A stretch of DNA of 64,000 nucleotides from Morinoia aosen. Lineage: Eukaryota; Arthropoda; Malacostraca; Amphipoda; Talitridae. The DNA lies in the NCBI GenBank assembly GCA_030386875.1, contig CM059566.1:39406068-39470067 (forward strand), written 5' to 3'. Under the pieces are notes generated by a model. That model was not told the origin of the DNA. It saw only the letters and a list, made by a program, of their open reading frames with translations, and made no database searches. Position numbers and translations under genes: made by a program. Of this stretch, positions 56,701 to 64,000 are shown one piece after another (positions within the stretch are counted from its first letter, which is position 1; the number at the start of each line of letters is the position of its first letter).

Positions 56701-58654
56701 AGAAACACACTTGGCCTACAAAACTAGAGTTGTTCCCAGTAAAATTTTAGGTTCATTTTATGTTCAACTCACAATGTGCAAGCTATAATGAATAATTCAA
56801 GCTATAAACATACAATTTGACTAATTGATGGTGAAACAGTGTAAGAATTATTGAGTCTTATTTGCACCTAATAGACTGGTTGTGCTGTCATAATGAAATT
56901 CATGTTCTTCCAGTGATTTACAATGAAGCCATTCAAAACAATGGCAGAACAGGTAATAAGCTTATTTTTATTTCTCTCACTTCTAATTGATTTACTAGCA
57001 AAAGATTCCCCTATCCAAATGACACTTCACTGTCATAATGCACGGCTACTGTATTCAATTGTCAAAGGTATGTTTCAATTTTGGAGTATGCCATTGGTAA
57101 AGCAATAAATCAATATAGAAATCACAGTTGTATGCATCAAAGAATTAATTTGTGAACTATCAATGTCTCATAAAATAAACAACTGTTAATTGTCTTATCA
57201 CACATAAAATCTTCCATCATTGTGCAGGATATACAGCACAAACATAAATTTGCACAGAAATAGTATTCCTTCAAAAGTCATTTGAAGCATCTAAAAATGA
57301 TAACCAAGAACAAGAACTTACCAACTATCCAGTGATGATGATAATTGAGGTTCATGGCTTTTTTCAGTTCATCAACTTTCTGCTTGTCGACATTAGTAGA
57401 TAAGTCATACTTTTTTGTGCAGACCTCAGTACAATCCTTTGGCTCCAGGAAGTTTATCTGCAAACAGAAGTCACATGAGCATCATGCTTTCATCATATTT
57501 TTAATTTTCAGAATACAAAACTGACATCACTGCTCACTAGTCTGTATAACAGGTAAATTGAAGGTCAAGTCAAATTATCTTTCTCAGCACTGTAAAAATG
57601 TTAGATTACAAAATAAGAAATTGGAAACAAATCTGACTATCAATCCAAGAAAATGACCTACTCTCAGCAGAGTGAACATTAATGTGTCAAGAAAATAGTT
57701 ACACTGATTCTCAATAGTAGTAAAATGTTTTAATTGAGACTCTTGAGTTGTTATTCAAAAACCAAAATTAGGATGAAACACACCTTGTAAGGAGAAGACA
57801 TGATTCTCTCCCCAAAGACAACTTGGCCCAAGTTTTCAACAGGTGTCTCACTGTCTCCATCTTTTGATGTGCAGAAGTCAAAGCTGCACAGGGAATAAAA
57901 TGAAAGGATAGATAATACAGGTCTAATACCAGAAGAAAGAAAAAAAGTTTTCAGAAAAATATTGTCTGACCTCAAGATACATTCACTGCCAGTTCAGATA
58001 GGTTACAAGGAACAAACTTTTAAGGAGGAAAACTTCATGGTAAATGAAAAATTATAACAGCCATCATATCATATCAGTATTTAAAAACATTTTTTGAGCA
58101 ATCAAGTGCTCTTTTCTAAACTGTTGAGACAACTGGTCACCTTTCATGCAAGATTTTTTTATTTGTAGAAATTTTCTTATTTACAGAAATGTCTCATACG
58201 CTACAACATAATTCTGCAGAATTTTCATGACTCACACTGAATCCAAATCCAAACACTGAAAATACCAAAACTGCAACTGAAAAAGAGGACTCATGCCAAT
58301 AAATGTTTATGAATTGACACTAATATAAAAATACTAAGAGTGCACTCATCATAAATGCTTGTTTTCAGTGTCAAAATCTCTGATAATACACAAAAATATG
58401 CAGAACACCATAACTTTAATTTAAATTTTTTAACATAAAATCCATATCTATTTTCTTGTATTTGTAACAGCTATTGGCACTGAAATAAAACACGTTGCAC
58501 TTAAAACATATATTTCACTAGCTACACAATTCCTGAAATAGCAACAGATGTGTTTACTTATTTCATGACCATATCTAGATACTCACTATGTGTAGTCATA
58601 AGGGATCACAGATTCCTCGGAGTTCAATCTATTCACGAAGAGTTTGACCTCAGT
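44693..58654 (-). CDS. TM9SF2: TM9SF2 orthologue (nonaspanin), 5'-incomplete, 13 exons
   Basis: Nine-transmembrane endomembrane protein. Family members reside in Golgi and endosomes and influence glycosphingolipid/glycan synthesis and membrane-protein trafficking. Exons, 5' to 3': 58587-58654, 57784-57883, 57322-57457, 56406-56527, 55197-55317, 51947-52089, 50418-50594, 49399-49543, 48679-48856, 47402-47561, 45865-46128, 45306-45477, 44693-44760. Every intron has GT-AG ends and the phases fit, giving 1854 nt or 617 codons plus stop, against 663 residues in human TM9SF2. The lumenal domain contains [30 protein letters not shown] and TYYIFNH. The membrane domain contains [59 protein letters not shown] and [11 protein letters not shown]. 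The C terminus is VVKVD, fitting the KxD/E COPI-binding Golgi-retention signal. [19 protein letters not shown] favours TM9SF2 over TM9SF4. The signal-peptide exon is missing and probably lies beyond 64000. Tandem duplications affect several exon edges. Confidence 0.95.
45306..45477 (-). CDS. TM9SF2: TM9SF2 exon l
   Basis: Encodes [20 protein letters not shown], then [10 protein letters not shown] and [18 protein letters not shown]. Acceptor ctgtgtgcag, donor gtacgtga. Confidence 0.97.
45865..46128 (-). CDS. TM9SF2: TM9SF2 exon k
   Basis: The longest exon. Encodes [16 protein letters not shown], then [36 protein letters not shown] and [11 protein letters not shown]. Acceptor tgcctacag, donor gtttgtta. 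Confidence 0.97.
46935..47400 (-). repeat. donor-edge repeats downstream of TM9SF2 exon j
   Basis: The plus-strand block CAGACCCGCTTCCTG at the true exon j donor (47397-47411) has relatives at about 47229 (CAGACCCGTTTCTT) and 46939 (CAGACCTATTTCC). They are embedded in repeated intron sequence containing TGATGAACTGGCAAAA. The copies therefore include the last bases of the exon and the GT donor. Confidence 0.65.
47402..47561 (-). CDS. TM9SF2: TM9SF2 exon j
   Basis: Encodes [13 protein letters not shown] and the span [20 protein letters not shown], ending [10 protein letters not shown]-like at the donor (read [10 protein letters not shown]). The first 45 nt of the exon and its acceptor are duplicated about 210 bp upstream in the intron. 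Donor-edge copies lie downstream. Confidence 0.95.
47515..47820 (-). repeat. acceptor-edge tandem array upstream of TM9SF2 exon j
   Basis: Four acceptor-like units (plus-strand CAGTCTGCAATGGAG and variants at about 47559, 47621, 47685 and 47769) sit in 65-85-bp repeats containing AGTAATGAGAGCGGGGTTT. The distal unit also carries 45 nt of exon (47727-47771), which matches 47517-47561 with four substitutions. Confidence 0.85.
47998..48330 (+). repeat. dispersed repeat family X, copy 3 (in TM9SF2 intron)
   Basis: Begins GATTTAGATGTTAGTTTAAG, shares CCTCCCTAACCGC, AGAGAGGAAGCCACCATTTT and GATGCTGAAAAACAGG with the copies at 38085 and 43140, and ends near ATATATACAC. Confidence 0.65.
48679..48856 (-). 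CDS. TM9SF2: TM9SF2 exon i
   Basis: Encodes [18 protein letters not shown], the following span, and [20 protein letters not shown]. Acceptor cctccctccag, donor gttagttg. Confidence 0.95.
48905..49200. mobile_element. MITE with ~35-bp terminal inverted repeats, copy 2 (in TM9SF2 intron)
   Basis: Reverse-complement relative of 34586-34882. Shared blocks include GAAAACAAGG-like ends, CGATATGTCGTTAGGCCAAT, AGAACGGCTTCATTTCAAAC and TTTGGAGCTAGCAGTGCTG. Ends near GACCCTACCTTGTTTCTTCT. Non-coding, in the intron between exons h and i. Confidence 0.65.
49399..49543 (-). CDS. TM9SF2: TM9SF2 exon h
   Basis: Encodes the cytosolic [19 protein letters not shown] and the next span ([20 protein letters not shown]). 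Acceptor ttgctgctcag, donor gtgggtcc. Confidence 0.95.
50418..50594 (-). CDS. TM9SF2: TM9SF2 exon g (first membrane span)
   Basis: Encodes [20 protein letters not shown], then the span [18 protein letters not shown] and the cytosolic [12 protein letters not shown]. Acceptor ggcttatcag, donor gtaatttt. Confidence 0.95.
51700..52000 (-). repeat. tandem copies of the exon f 3' edge and donor
   Basis: Three units of about 120-125 bp. On the plus strand CCGTGAAGTAGACAGAGTAG (true exon, 51946-51965) is echoed by CAGTGAAGTACACAGAGCAG (51821-51840) and CAGTGAAATATACCAAGTAG (51701-51720). Each is preceded by TAATAAATCCCTAC or a diverged form. The middle unit retains a GT donor-like site in place (gtgggtag). 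Confidence 0.85.
51947..52089 (-). CDS. TM9SF2: TM9SF2 exon f (flanked by tandem arrays on both sides)
   Basis: Encodes [17 protein letters not shown], then [11 protein letters not shown] and TYSYSVYFT. Acceptor acgacacag, donor gtaagtag. The 3' edge with its donor is repeated twice more in the downstream intron, and a ~103-bp repeat array abuts the acceptor. Confidence 0.92.
52090..52402 (-). repeat. ~103-bp tandem array against the exon f acceptor
   Basis: About three diverged units, each with TGTGTGATGGCAACA-like, AACTGAACACCATGACTG-like and GTAATGACGCCCA-like blocks. They start at the acceptor itself and end where the Penelope-like insertion begins. Confidence 0.75.
52545..52585 (-). ncRNA. 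hammerhead-like ribozyme core (minus Penelope-like copy)
   Basis: On the minus strand CTGAAGA (52577-52571) is followed by a 4-bp stem (GACT/AGTC with a 5-nt loop) and GAAAC (52556-52552), then GTT. This fits the CUGANGA...GAAA core, with a minimal stem III (AC/GU) that could close only as a dimer. One extra U sits at the base of stem II, and stem I is weak beyond two pairs. Hammerhead ribozymes are known in the terminal repeats of Penelope-like elements. Confidence 0.45.
52682..53682 (-). pseudogene. Penelope-like RT / GIY-YIG polyprotein fragment (minus copy)
   Basis: Minus-strand frame containing the reverse transcriptase catalytic motif [12 protein letters not shown], then [38 protein letters not shown], the segment [19 protein letters not shown], and a C-terminal GIY-YIG domain ([20 protein letters not shown], then LHIRVAEH). 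The order and motifs are those of Penelope-like elements. A TGA at 53348-53350 interrupts the frame where the plus copy has TGC, and the N-terminal half is absent by truncation. It is non-functional. Confidence 0.9.
53714..54406 (+). pseudogene. Penelope-like GIY-YIG fragment (plus copy)
   Basis: Plus-strand equivalent of the C-terminal part of the minus copy, from [13 protein letters not shown] onward. It is interrupted near 54055-54060 by a TAA where the minus copy has a Tyr codon, then continues through [20 protein letters not shown] to the end at 54406. It lacks the YIDD reverse transcriptase motif altogether. Confidence 0.88.
54505..54545 (+). ncRNA. hammerhead-like core, mutated (plus Penelope-like copy)
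   Basis: Same position in the inverted copy. The core reads CTGAAGG (54511-54517) instead of CTGAAGA, with the GAAAC block intact at 54532-54536. Loss of the conserved A would be expected to abolish cleavage. Confidence 0.4.
55197..55317 (-). CDS. TM9SF2: TM9SF2 exon e
   Basis: Encodes [20 protein letters not shown], then [11 protein letters not shown] and GGGRIL. The donor is gtgagtct. Choosing this donor, four bases downstream of an alternative GT, keeps [14 protein letters not shown] in frame with the next exon. Confidence 0.92.
55335..55900 (+). repeat. cluster of piggyBac-type MITE fragments in TM9SF2 intron
   Basis: Around the intact copy at 55459-55679 lie partial, more diverged copies. 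Repeats of TTTGTACTCATATTACNGT and ACCACCATCATTAACCCT occur at about 55355-55450, and another decayed copy runs 55684-55870 (CTTCAAAGAACACATTAGGG). The cluster suggests repeated insertion into, or next to, related copies. Confidence 0.7.
55459..55679 (+). mobile_element. piggyBac-type MITE, copy 3
   Basis: 221 bp flanked by TTAA (55455-55458 and 55680-55683), ends CCCTTTAACGTCC and CCCTTTAACGCCC in inverted orientation, with the internal GAGGACACTGGTGTCCTC palindrome. Very similar to copies 1 and 2, hence probably recent. Confidence 0.87.
56406..56527 (-). CDS. TM9SF2: TM9SF2 exon d
   Basis: Encodes [20 protein letters not shown], then FPVGCYV and DACVID, conserved in TM9SF2. Acceptor ctccctgcag, donor gtgagtta. 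Confidence 0.93.
57322..57457 (-). CDS. TM9SF2: TM9SF2 exon c
   Basis: Encodes [19 protein letters not shown] to LNYHHHWIV, with a CxxxC pair. Acceptor tctgtttgcag, donor gtaagttc. Ends with one base of the Asp codon of DNMPVTWCY. Confidence 0.93.
57784..57883 (-). CDS. TM9SF2: TM9SF2 exon b
   Basis: Encodes [20 protein letters not shown] followed by [13 protein letters not shown], one of the most conserved lumenal stretches. Acceptor ccctgtgcag, donor gtgtgtttc. Confidence 0.93.
58587..58654 (-). CDS. TM9SF2: TM9SF2 exon a (first visible)
   Basis: Encodes [20 protein letters not shown], then YT, at the start of the lumenal domain. The acceptor is tttgttgcag and the donor is gtgagtatc. It ends after two bases of a Tyr codon completed by the next exon. 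Confidence 0.9.
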
Positions 58655-59980
58655 CTGCAACAAACAAATAATTTTTTAAAATAGTAAACTAACTCAAACA
58701 ACTAGAAGCTTACAGCAAGACATTCTAAATAGATAAAATTTTAGGAGGGTAATACTTCTAACCAAACATAAACTAAAGCAATTTCCATTTCAGCAAGCAA
58801 ACCAAGATCACATAAAATGGATGATAAAACTAGTTTCTAAAGACTCAATAATTCAATAGAGAATATATATGATACCAGATTATGAAGAGAAGTGCAAAGG
58901 TTAAGATGTACACCAGCTTGGGTTCCAAGGTCAACTTTTTTAAGAGCATCCATGATGATAATGGCCCAAGTATAGCTCCTACACTGGATGGGTACAATAA
59001 CAGATGCTCTGGTAATACAGTTAAGACTGGGTTATTGTTAGGGGAGATTGGATCAAGCTTCATCTCATGTCACCACAGTGTCAACTTATTTCAGCATGCC
59101 ACCCAGAAATTTCCTTCCAAGTAGTATAAGCAATCTTAGAAATATAAGTTTTTCATATAAATCTCAGAGCACATTGACAGTTTGATATTCCATATTCTCA
59201 TTATGATACAGAAACCAAACAAAAATGATTAGAAATGCTACTCACAAAAACACCTTTTTAGTGCAGGGCAAGGGCAGTTATGATTGTAATGTTTATCATA
59301 TTTTCTATCTTCAGAAATGGCTCAAATTTGTTATTTTTAGACTCAGTTTCATTTATTTCAATCTCTCCAAGAATTTTTTTTAAACATCCCATGCAAATGA
59401 TATATTAGCATATACTTCATTTTACTATAAGATTACATTGAAAAAACTATTCTAATCTTTCCTGTACTTCTATATAAAGATGAGCAGCTTTCAATTCCAC
59501 ATACTTTCATGCAGGGCACACACAGAAGAAGGTGCCAGATAAAAATATGGATTATCTGTCACCACTTATTTAGGGTGATAAGTGAAAAAGATTTAATTTT
59601 CTATGAATATTGAATTGATGTTCTGGACAGTGTGAATGGATTTTTCATGGAAGAAGGTCCTCTTGTTGATTTATATTCATTTCTAATGTAATATATCGAC
59701 TTTCCATATACTGTATATATATGATGAATATCTGGGACCTTCCTTTTCAGTTCCTGAAAGGTCCCAGAGATCCATTTTGGCCTGAAACAAAACAAAAATT
59801 TAAAATAATTGGAATTAATAATTTAATTGAGCTAACCCAACCTTAACATCAAAAGGAAACCATAAATTAAAAGTGATGACATATAACCCACAAGTTACAA
59901 AATATGCACTAGGTTATTACTAAATCATTAATCAATAAAAAATTAAACACAAAAATATGAGTAACTAAACCTATCTTTGG
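58655..59980. other. probable TM9SF2 first-intron sequence
   Basis: No exon recognised. I looked on the minus strand for the expected FYLPGLAPVNFC-type N-terminal exon and did not find it here or further right. A 64-codon minus frame at 59601-59795 has no recognisable domain. Confidence 0.45.
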
Positions 59981-59987
59981 CCTTTAA

Positions 59988-60200
59988 CCCTTTAACGCCC
60001 ACATTTTTATCCTCATATTGTTATAACAACCACTATCGCTAAACCGATACTGACATTAGGTAGTCACTGTTATCAAGATGGGGAAGGAACTGCCACTCGG
60101 CAGTGAAGTTCAAAGGACACATTAGTAAACAAATTGATTAAGAAATACTATATATTATTGTTATTTAGAGGACCGTACAGTCCACTTGGGCGTTAAAGGG
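59988..60200 (+). mobile_element. piggyBac-type MITE, copy 4 (older)
   Basis: 213 bp with TTAA on both sides (59984-59987 and 60201-60204) and CCCTTTAACGCCC termini. The interior has diverged further: the GAGGAC...GTCC palindrome is reduced to GAGGACCGTACAGTCC, and several small deletions are seen relative to copies 1-3. Confidence 0.82.
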
Positions 60201-60204
60201 TTAA

Positions 60205-61010
60205 GTCCTAAAACTTTGAGAGGAAAAGAAAAATGAAATTTAGGAATAGAGTTCTCACTATCCTAAACTACATTTAAAATTATAAGGAAAGTGCTCCAAT
60301 GAAGTTATGTTTGAAATATAATTATAATAAAGTAACATTGCCAGATTACAAATTTGATAGTGAAAATTTCCAAACAATAGATTTCAGAGATGTTGTTAAA
60401 TTTAAGGAGTACCAAATTAACAACCATACAGTATAGGAATAGTTTTTAAAATGCATAGTTAATACTTTGTAGGCTAAAAAAATGTCAGTAGAATTCCATA
60501 GAGCACAAACTAAACCAAACTTAACCTTACCTCACCTAGCTGAAGCTCACCAAATCTAATGTGATGCAATCTAACACTCCTGCCTAATCAGATGCAGTAT
60601 AATGCCAGTTACAGATTTGGCCTCAAAACAGGCTGGTTGTACGTAGTATGCTCTTTGAATAGTAAACACAAAAAAATCTGGCTTCTAAGTTTAATTAATT
60701 TGCAATTAATAGACTTAAATGAAAAATAAAAAAAATTGCATTGTTATGGTAAAGGAATATGCTGTAGTATGATCATTCACATGTGACAAATTGGATGGTC
60801 AATATTTTTAAAATGAATGGTTTATGACCTATCATAAAATACCATTTTTATATCAATGTATTTACACTAAAAATAAACATTTCCAGCATCATCAACAGGA
60901 TGTAACATCACTGTTATAACACCAAAATTTTTTGATGCAGAGCAGACAGAGCCTTGCATGGGTTACTTTAAGAGAATACTCATTTTCTACCAGTGTGCAT
61001 GGCCCATCCA
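60205..61010. other. unassigned sequence
   Basis: No gene recognised. AT-rich with short motif-free frames. Confidence 0.4.
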
Positions 61011-61014
61011 AAAT

Positions 61015-61145
61015 GATAGGATTCAATACCTTTCTTTAACAAATTTTCCAGATGTGGATGACAAATATATCCATGCTAACAGTACCTGTGATAAAAAATA
61101 TTCTTATGCTTGTACACTGGTGAAACTTGTAAAACAGACACGATC
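61015..61145 (+). repeat. dispersed copy of the GTGTACAC repeat family
   Basis: ATGATAGGATTCAATACCTT, then ACAAATATATCCATGCTAAC and TTGTACACTGGTGAAACTTG align with the inverted repeats at 11995-12190 and 15365-15550 in the hAT. This copy stands alone, which shows that the repeat is dispersed independently of the hAT. Confidence 0.6.
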
Positions 61146-61149
61146 ATTA

Positions 61150-61636
61150 TAACTATCCTTATGAATGTTACAGAGAAATGGAATAAGCAGACTACAGACA
61201 AATAAACTAAGAGAATTGTTAGGTAGTAGCAGGATCCATAGAAATTCTATGGACAATGTCATTGCTAGGTCAACTTGTGAAAAAATTTTGTCAACCTTAC
61301 CCTAACATAACCAATTCTAACCAAACATATCCTAACCTAGCCAAATAAAACCTATCCAAACAAACCTATCCTATCCTGATAAAATGTCAAACATTTCAAC
61401 CCATGTAAAGGCCATCTTTTAAATGTTGCACTGAAGAATTTGGTCCCCATGAGACTGCAAACTCATACAACAGTGTAATGGATACCAAACAAATAAATAA
61501 ACACACAATAGCCATGATTAGGTTAGATTAGAAAAATTTATTCTAAATAGAAAGATTAACCGAGAGATTCCATTTTGATGGTAAAAATGTGACTATCATA
61601 AATTTTTCATATGATACATTTTTTGCTTCATTATTT
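61150..61636. other. unassigned sequence with CCTAACC-rich stretch
   Basis: 61290-61380 is rich in degenerate CCTAACC-like motifs (CTTACCCTAACATAACC and similar), common in arthropod genomes. No gene recognised. Confidence 0.4.
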
Positions 61637-62115
61637 GTAGTAGTAGTAGTAGTAGTAGTACCATGAATTTGCTAGCGCTTCAGTAGGTCCTACTATATCG
61701 CGCCGAAGGTCTCGCGTCACAATTATCGACCTATCGGTCACATCACCGTTGTGGTACAAAAATAACCATCAATTGCCATCACGGAGCTCCATATAACATA
61801 TTTAAGAATACGCAAACAGGTTAGACATTGCAGCCACAAACACAACAAAAACTCAGTCATGATAAGCTCAAATTAAATTCAGTTGCTACAAACAAAACTG
61901 CTCCACCAGTTCAGTAATTAAATCAAAGTATCAAGTCCCCGGAATTATTCCGAAAAAAAAAAAAAAAACAGAAAATTAGGTTACATATGCATTCATTGGG
62001 CAGCCGAGCCCCAGGGGGTTTCAGCTGCCCACCCATTTTACAGCCGAGCGCCGTACCCACGCTGAAACCCCCGTTGGGCATCACGTAAGTGCGCTCGGCC
62101 GTATTACAGTTTATC
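61637..62115 (-). mobile_element. 3'-end fragment of an I-like element related to that at 4688
   Basis: Minus-oriented, 5'-truncated. A (GTA)n tail at 61637-61660 is followed by TTTGCTAGCGCTTCAGT and TATATCGCGCCGAAGGTC, as at 4713-4760. The paired GGGGGTTTCAGC/GCTGAAACCCCC stem and the GCCGAGCGC/GCGCTCGGC stem lie at 62014-62100. The spacer between tail and stems is about 120 bp longer than in the full-length element, so it is a sister subfamily. No coding part remains. Confidence 0.8.
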
Positions 62116-62299
62116 ATTAAGATAGCAAGGCTTGAAATTTATTTTTCATCACAAAATTAAATTTTTGAAAGTATATTGCACGATTCAATAAACGCTCTCA
62201 GTGCATCAGTATGGAAAGGGGCACGCTCAGGTTCCGCCAGAATGCTGCTTCATTATTTAGTCGGTAAATGCTCAGGAGAGGAACATAATCGATTGTCCA

Positions 62300-62735
62300 T
62301 TCTTCAGTGCATAAACATAGCTAATTAGATCAAAATTAACTTTTCTTCTATGCACTTTCCATCGCAAATTAGTATTAAACGAGTTATAGCAGGAGGTTTA
62401 GTTTGGGTAGAGTACATTTGGGTACTTTGTAATTTATTATTTACCAGCCCCACAGAGCCTGAACCCACTTCTGGGATCTTTTAGTTAATAACACAATAGA
62501 AATTATCACCCAAAAATAACGAGTTATAGCGGTACATTAACTTTTATCTTAGATGGCGGGAATAGGCTCAATCATTCGAGCGCGTCGGGAGAGTCCATTG
62601 TAGTGTTGCCATCCGAGGCCCTCGATGAATTACTTTCCGCTTAAAACACTAGAGTTACGGTCAGTAATTAACCGCTATAACTCAAAAAATACTCATTTGC
62701 GACAGAAAGTGCATAGAAGAAAAAGGTTAATGTTG
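62300..62735. mobile_element. ACAAGTTATAGCGG foldback element, copy 2
   Basis: The outer parts are inverted: ATTAGATCAAAATTAACTTT then CTTCTATGCACTTTC on the left, GAAAGTGCATAGAAGAAAAA on the right. The interior has GTTGCCATCCGAGGCC and ACCGCTATAACTC. It runs opposite to the copy at 62775. Unclassified, non-coding. Confidence 0.6.
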
Positions 62736-62774
62736 AATGTTTGCCAGTAATCAGTTTTTAAGTTTTTGGTGGCT

Positions 62775-63075
62775 AAACATAATGAATTAGATCGAAATAA
62801 GCAAATTTTCTTCTATGCACTTTATGTTGGAAATATTTTACAAGTTATAGCGGTAAATTAGTTACCGCAACTCAAATGTTTGAAGCAGGAAGAAATTCAT
62901 AGAGCCCAATGTATGGCAACACTGCAATGGAGTCTAGCTTTTGACGCGCCCGTCATCAAAGACAAAACTAAACCTACCGCTATAACTTGTAAAATACTCA
63001 TTTGACGCAAAAAGTGTATAGATGAAAAGTAGTTTATTTCGATGTTATTACCATGATTAAATCAACAAAAATTAA
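62775..63075. mobile_element. ACAAGTTATAGCGG foldback element, copy 3
   Basis: Starts ATTAGATCGAAATAAGCAAA, with TTTTACAAGTTATAGCGGTA near 62839 mirrored by TACCGCTATAACTTGTAAAA near 62977. The interior matches copy 1 at 26780 in the same orientation and copy 2 in reverse. Unclassified MITE-like element. Confidence 0.65.
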
Positions 63076-63089
63076 AAAATTGACAAGCT

Positions 63090-63890
63090 GTTAAGGGCAC
63101 GGTCAGGGCGAGACCAAAAGTCCGTAGGTTCTCGACGAATTTTTCTAAGATTTTCATAGTAGATATCAAATGATGCGGCATTTCTTTTTGAATATGTTTT
63201 TTTTGTAAATTCATGAAAAATAAGGTTTTATTTTAAAAAACCTGAAAAAAAGGATGTTGCGGCAAAATGGACCTCGCCCACAATTTTAAAGTTACAGAAC
63301 TGGATAAAGGTTTTCTAGGTAGATAATTGTTGTATCTTGAGATCCGGTGGTAACGTTCTTTGATAATTCGGTTTTCTGAATTTTGAGAAATTTTTTTTCA
63401 AAAAATTGACTACTTTTTCAGTTTTACAAATTCTTCTGCTTATAATTTTCAATATGATTCAAAATTCAAAACACAAACCCACCAATTGATGGCAGCGGCT
63501 ACCCGGTACGGCTGCCGCCATCTTGGAGCTAACACGCTTGCGGACGTAAGCCTAATGGGTAGGTTAGAACCTTTATTTATAATTTTCACTAGAAGAACTA
63601 TGGCTCCCCTTTACGCCCCAACCTCTTAACGTTTGTAATAGGGGGTTAGCTCCCGTTATTAATTGAATTCCGCTCGGCGCGCTCGCTTCCTTTGGCGCGA
63701 CAGCCAACTTCAAAGTTTAATAATTTGAAAATAACGCATCAGCAAGCAGAATGTCGTTCTTGTAAAAGGTTTTTAAACATGTTCCTAAGTCCTCTAGTTA
63801 GTGATTCTCTGCAACAAAATTCTTAATTTCCATGAGGCACCTAACATACATATTGACCTCAAAATTTGGCAAATACATTAACCTACCTAC
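63090..63890. other. unassigned sequence, locally GC-rich
   Basis: 63480-63720 is GC-richer (GGCAGCGGCTACCCGGTACG, CTCGGCGCGCTCGC) and could be regulatory, but I see no exon, core promoter motif or repeat I can name. Confidence 0.35.
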
Positions 63891-63894
63891 AAAA

Positions 63895-64000
63895 AAGTTT
63901 TAATAGAAGATTTTCTAACTTGTAATATTTTACAAGTTTAAACGGTAAATGTGTAGCGTTTGGTAATAATCGATTTTCTAGTTTTCGAGGCATTAACATA
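63895..64000. repeat. partial foldback-family copy cut by the window edge
   Basis: AATATTTTACAAGTTTAAAC followed by GGTAAATGTG resembles the left part of the ACAAGTTATAGCGG elements. The rest lies beyond the window. Confidence 0.4.

Noticed and set aside
58655-64000. First coding exon of TM9SF2
   Set aside because: Searched for on the minus strand as a signal peptide followed by an FYLPGLAP-like motif; nothing convincing found, so it is treated as lying outside the window.

Overview
This window is eukaryotic and very probably from an arthropod (an insect is most likely). It is AT-rich, has spliced genes with GT-AG introns, and is crowded with arthropod-type transposable elements. I see no prokaryotic operons, rRNA genes or CRISPR arrays. 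The only host gene I can identify firmly is a TM9SF2 orthologue (nonaspanin, transmembrane 9 superfamily member 2) on the minus strand at 44693-58654. Thirteen exons join in frame over 1854 nt (617 codons plus stop). The first coding exon (signal peptide and about 45-50 residues) is not visible and probably lies beyond the right edge, so 58655-64000 is probably first-intron or upstream DNA.

Layout, left to right. 1-3600: three broken copies of one non-LTR retrotransposon family, two on the minus strand and one on the plus strand; the plus copy is split by a tRNA-derived SINE. 4688-18081: a nested stack. A full-length, apparently intact I-superfamily non-LTR retrotransposon (ORF1 gag-like, ORF2 EN-RT-RNase H, minus strand) is bounded by a 13-bp target-site duplication (TSD). 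Its 5' UTR is split by a 7.0-kb hAT-type element (11020-18028) with an exact 8-bp TSD. Inside the hAT lie a 5'-truncated RTE-like retrotransposon with a 15-bp TSD, two TA-flanked mariner/Tc1-type remnants, and a pair of long inverted repeats. 18095-44610: mostly unassigned non-coding DNA holding scattered MITEs, one SINE, a 31-bp minisatellite, an intronless 211-codon ORF with a leucine zipper, and a possible leucine-rich-repeat fragment. 44611-58654: TM9SF2. 58655-64000: repeats, including a piggyBac-type MITE, a truncated I-like element and foldback elements.

Two things stand out. First, several TM9SF2 exon edges have been tandemly copied into the neighbouring introns (acceptor side near 47562, donor sides near 51947 and 47402, plus an array against the acceptor at 52089), and the stop codon lies in the last unit of a 25-bp minisatellite. 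This leaves decoy splice sites and exon fragments. Second, the largest TM9SF2 intron carries a Penelope-like retroelement as a back-to-back inverted dimer (52416-54632). It is flanked by a 13-bp direct repeat, has arms of about 0.95 kb that could fold into a long RNA hairpin, and carries hammerhead-ribozyme-like cores beyond the GIY-YIG coding region. TTAA-flanked MITEs with CCCTTTAACG termini recur four times.

Coordinates of exons, ORFs and TSD-bounded elements were read base by base. Edges of old repeats are approximate. Family assignments rest on motif recognition, not on a database search.
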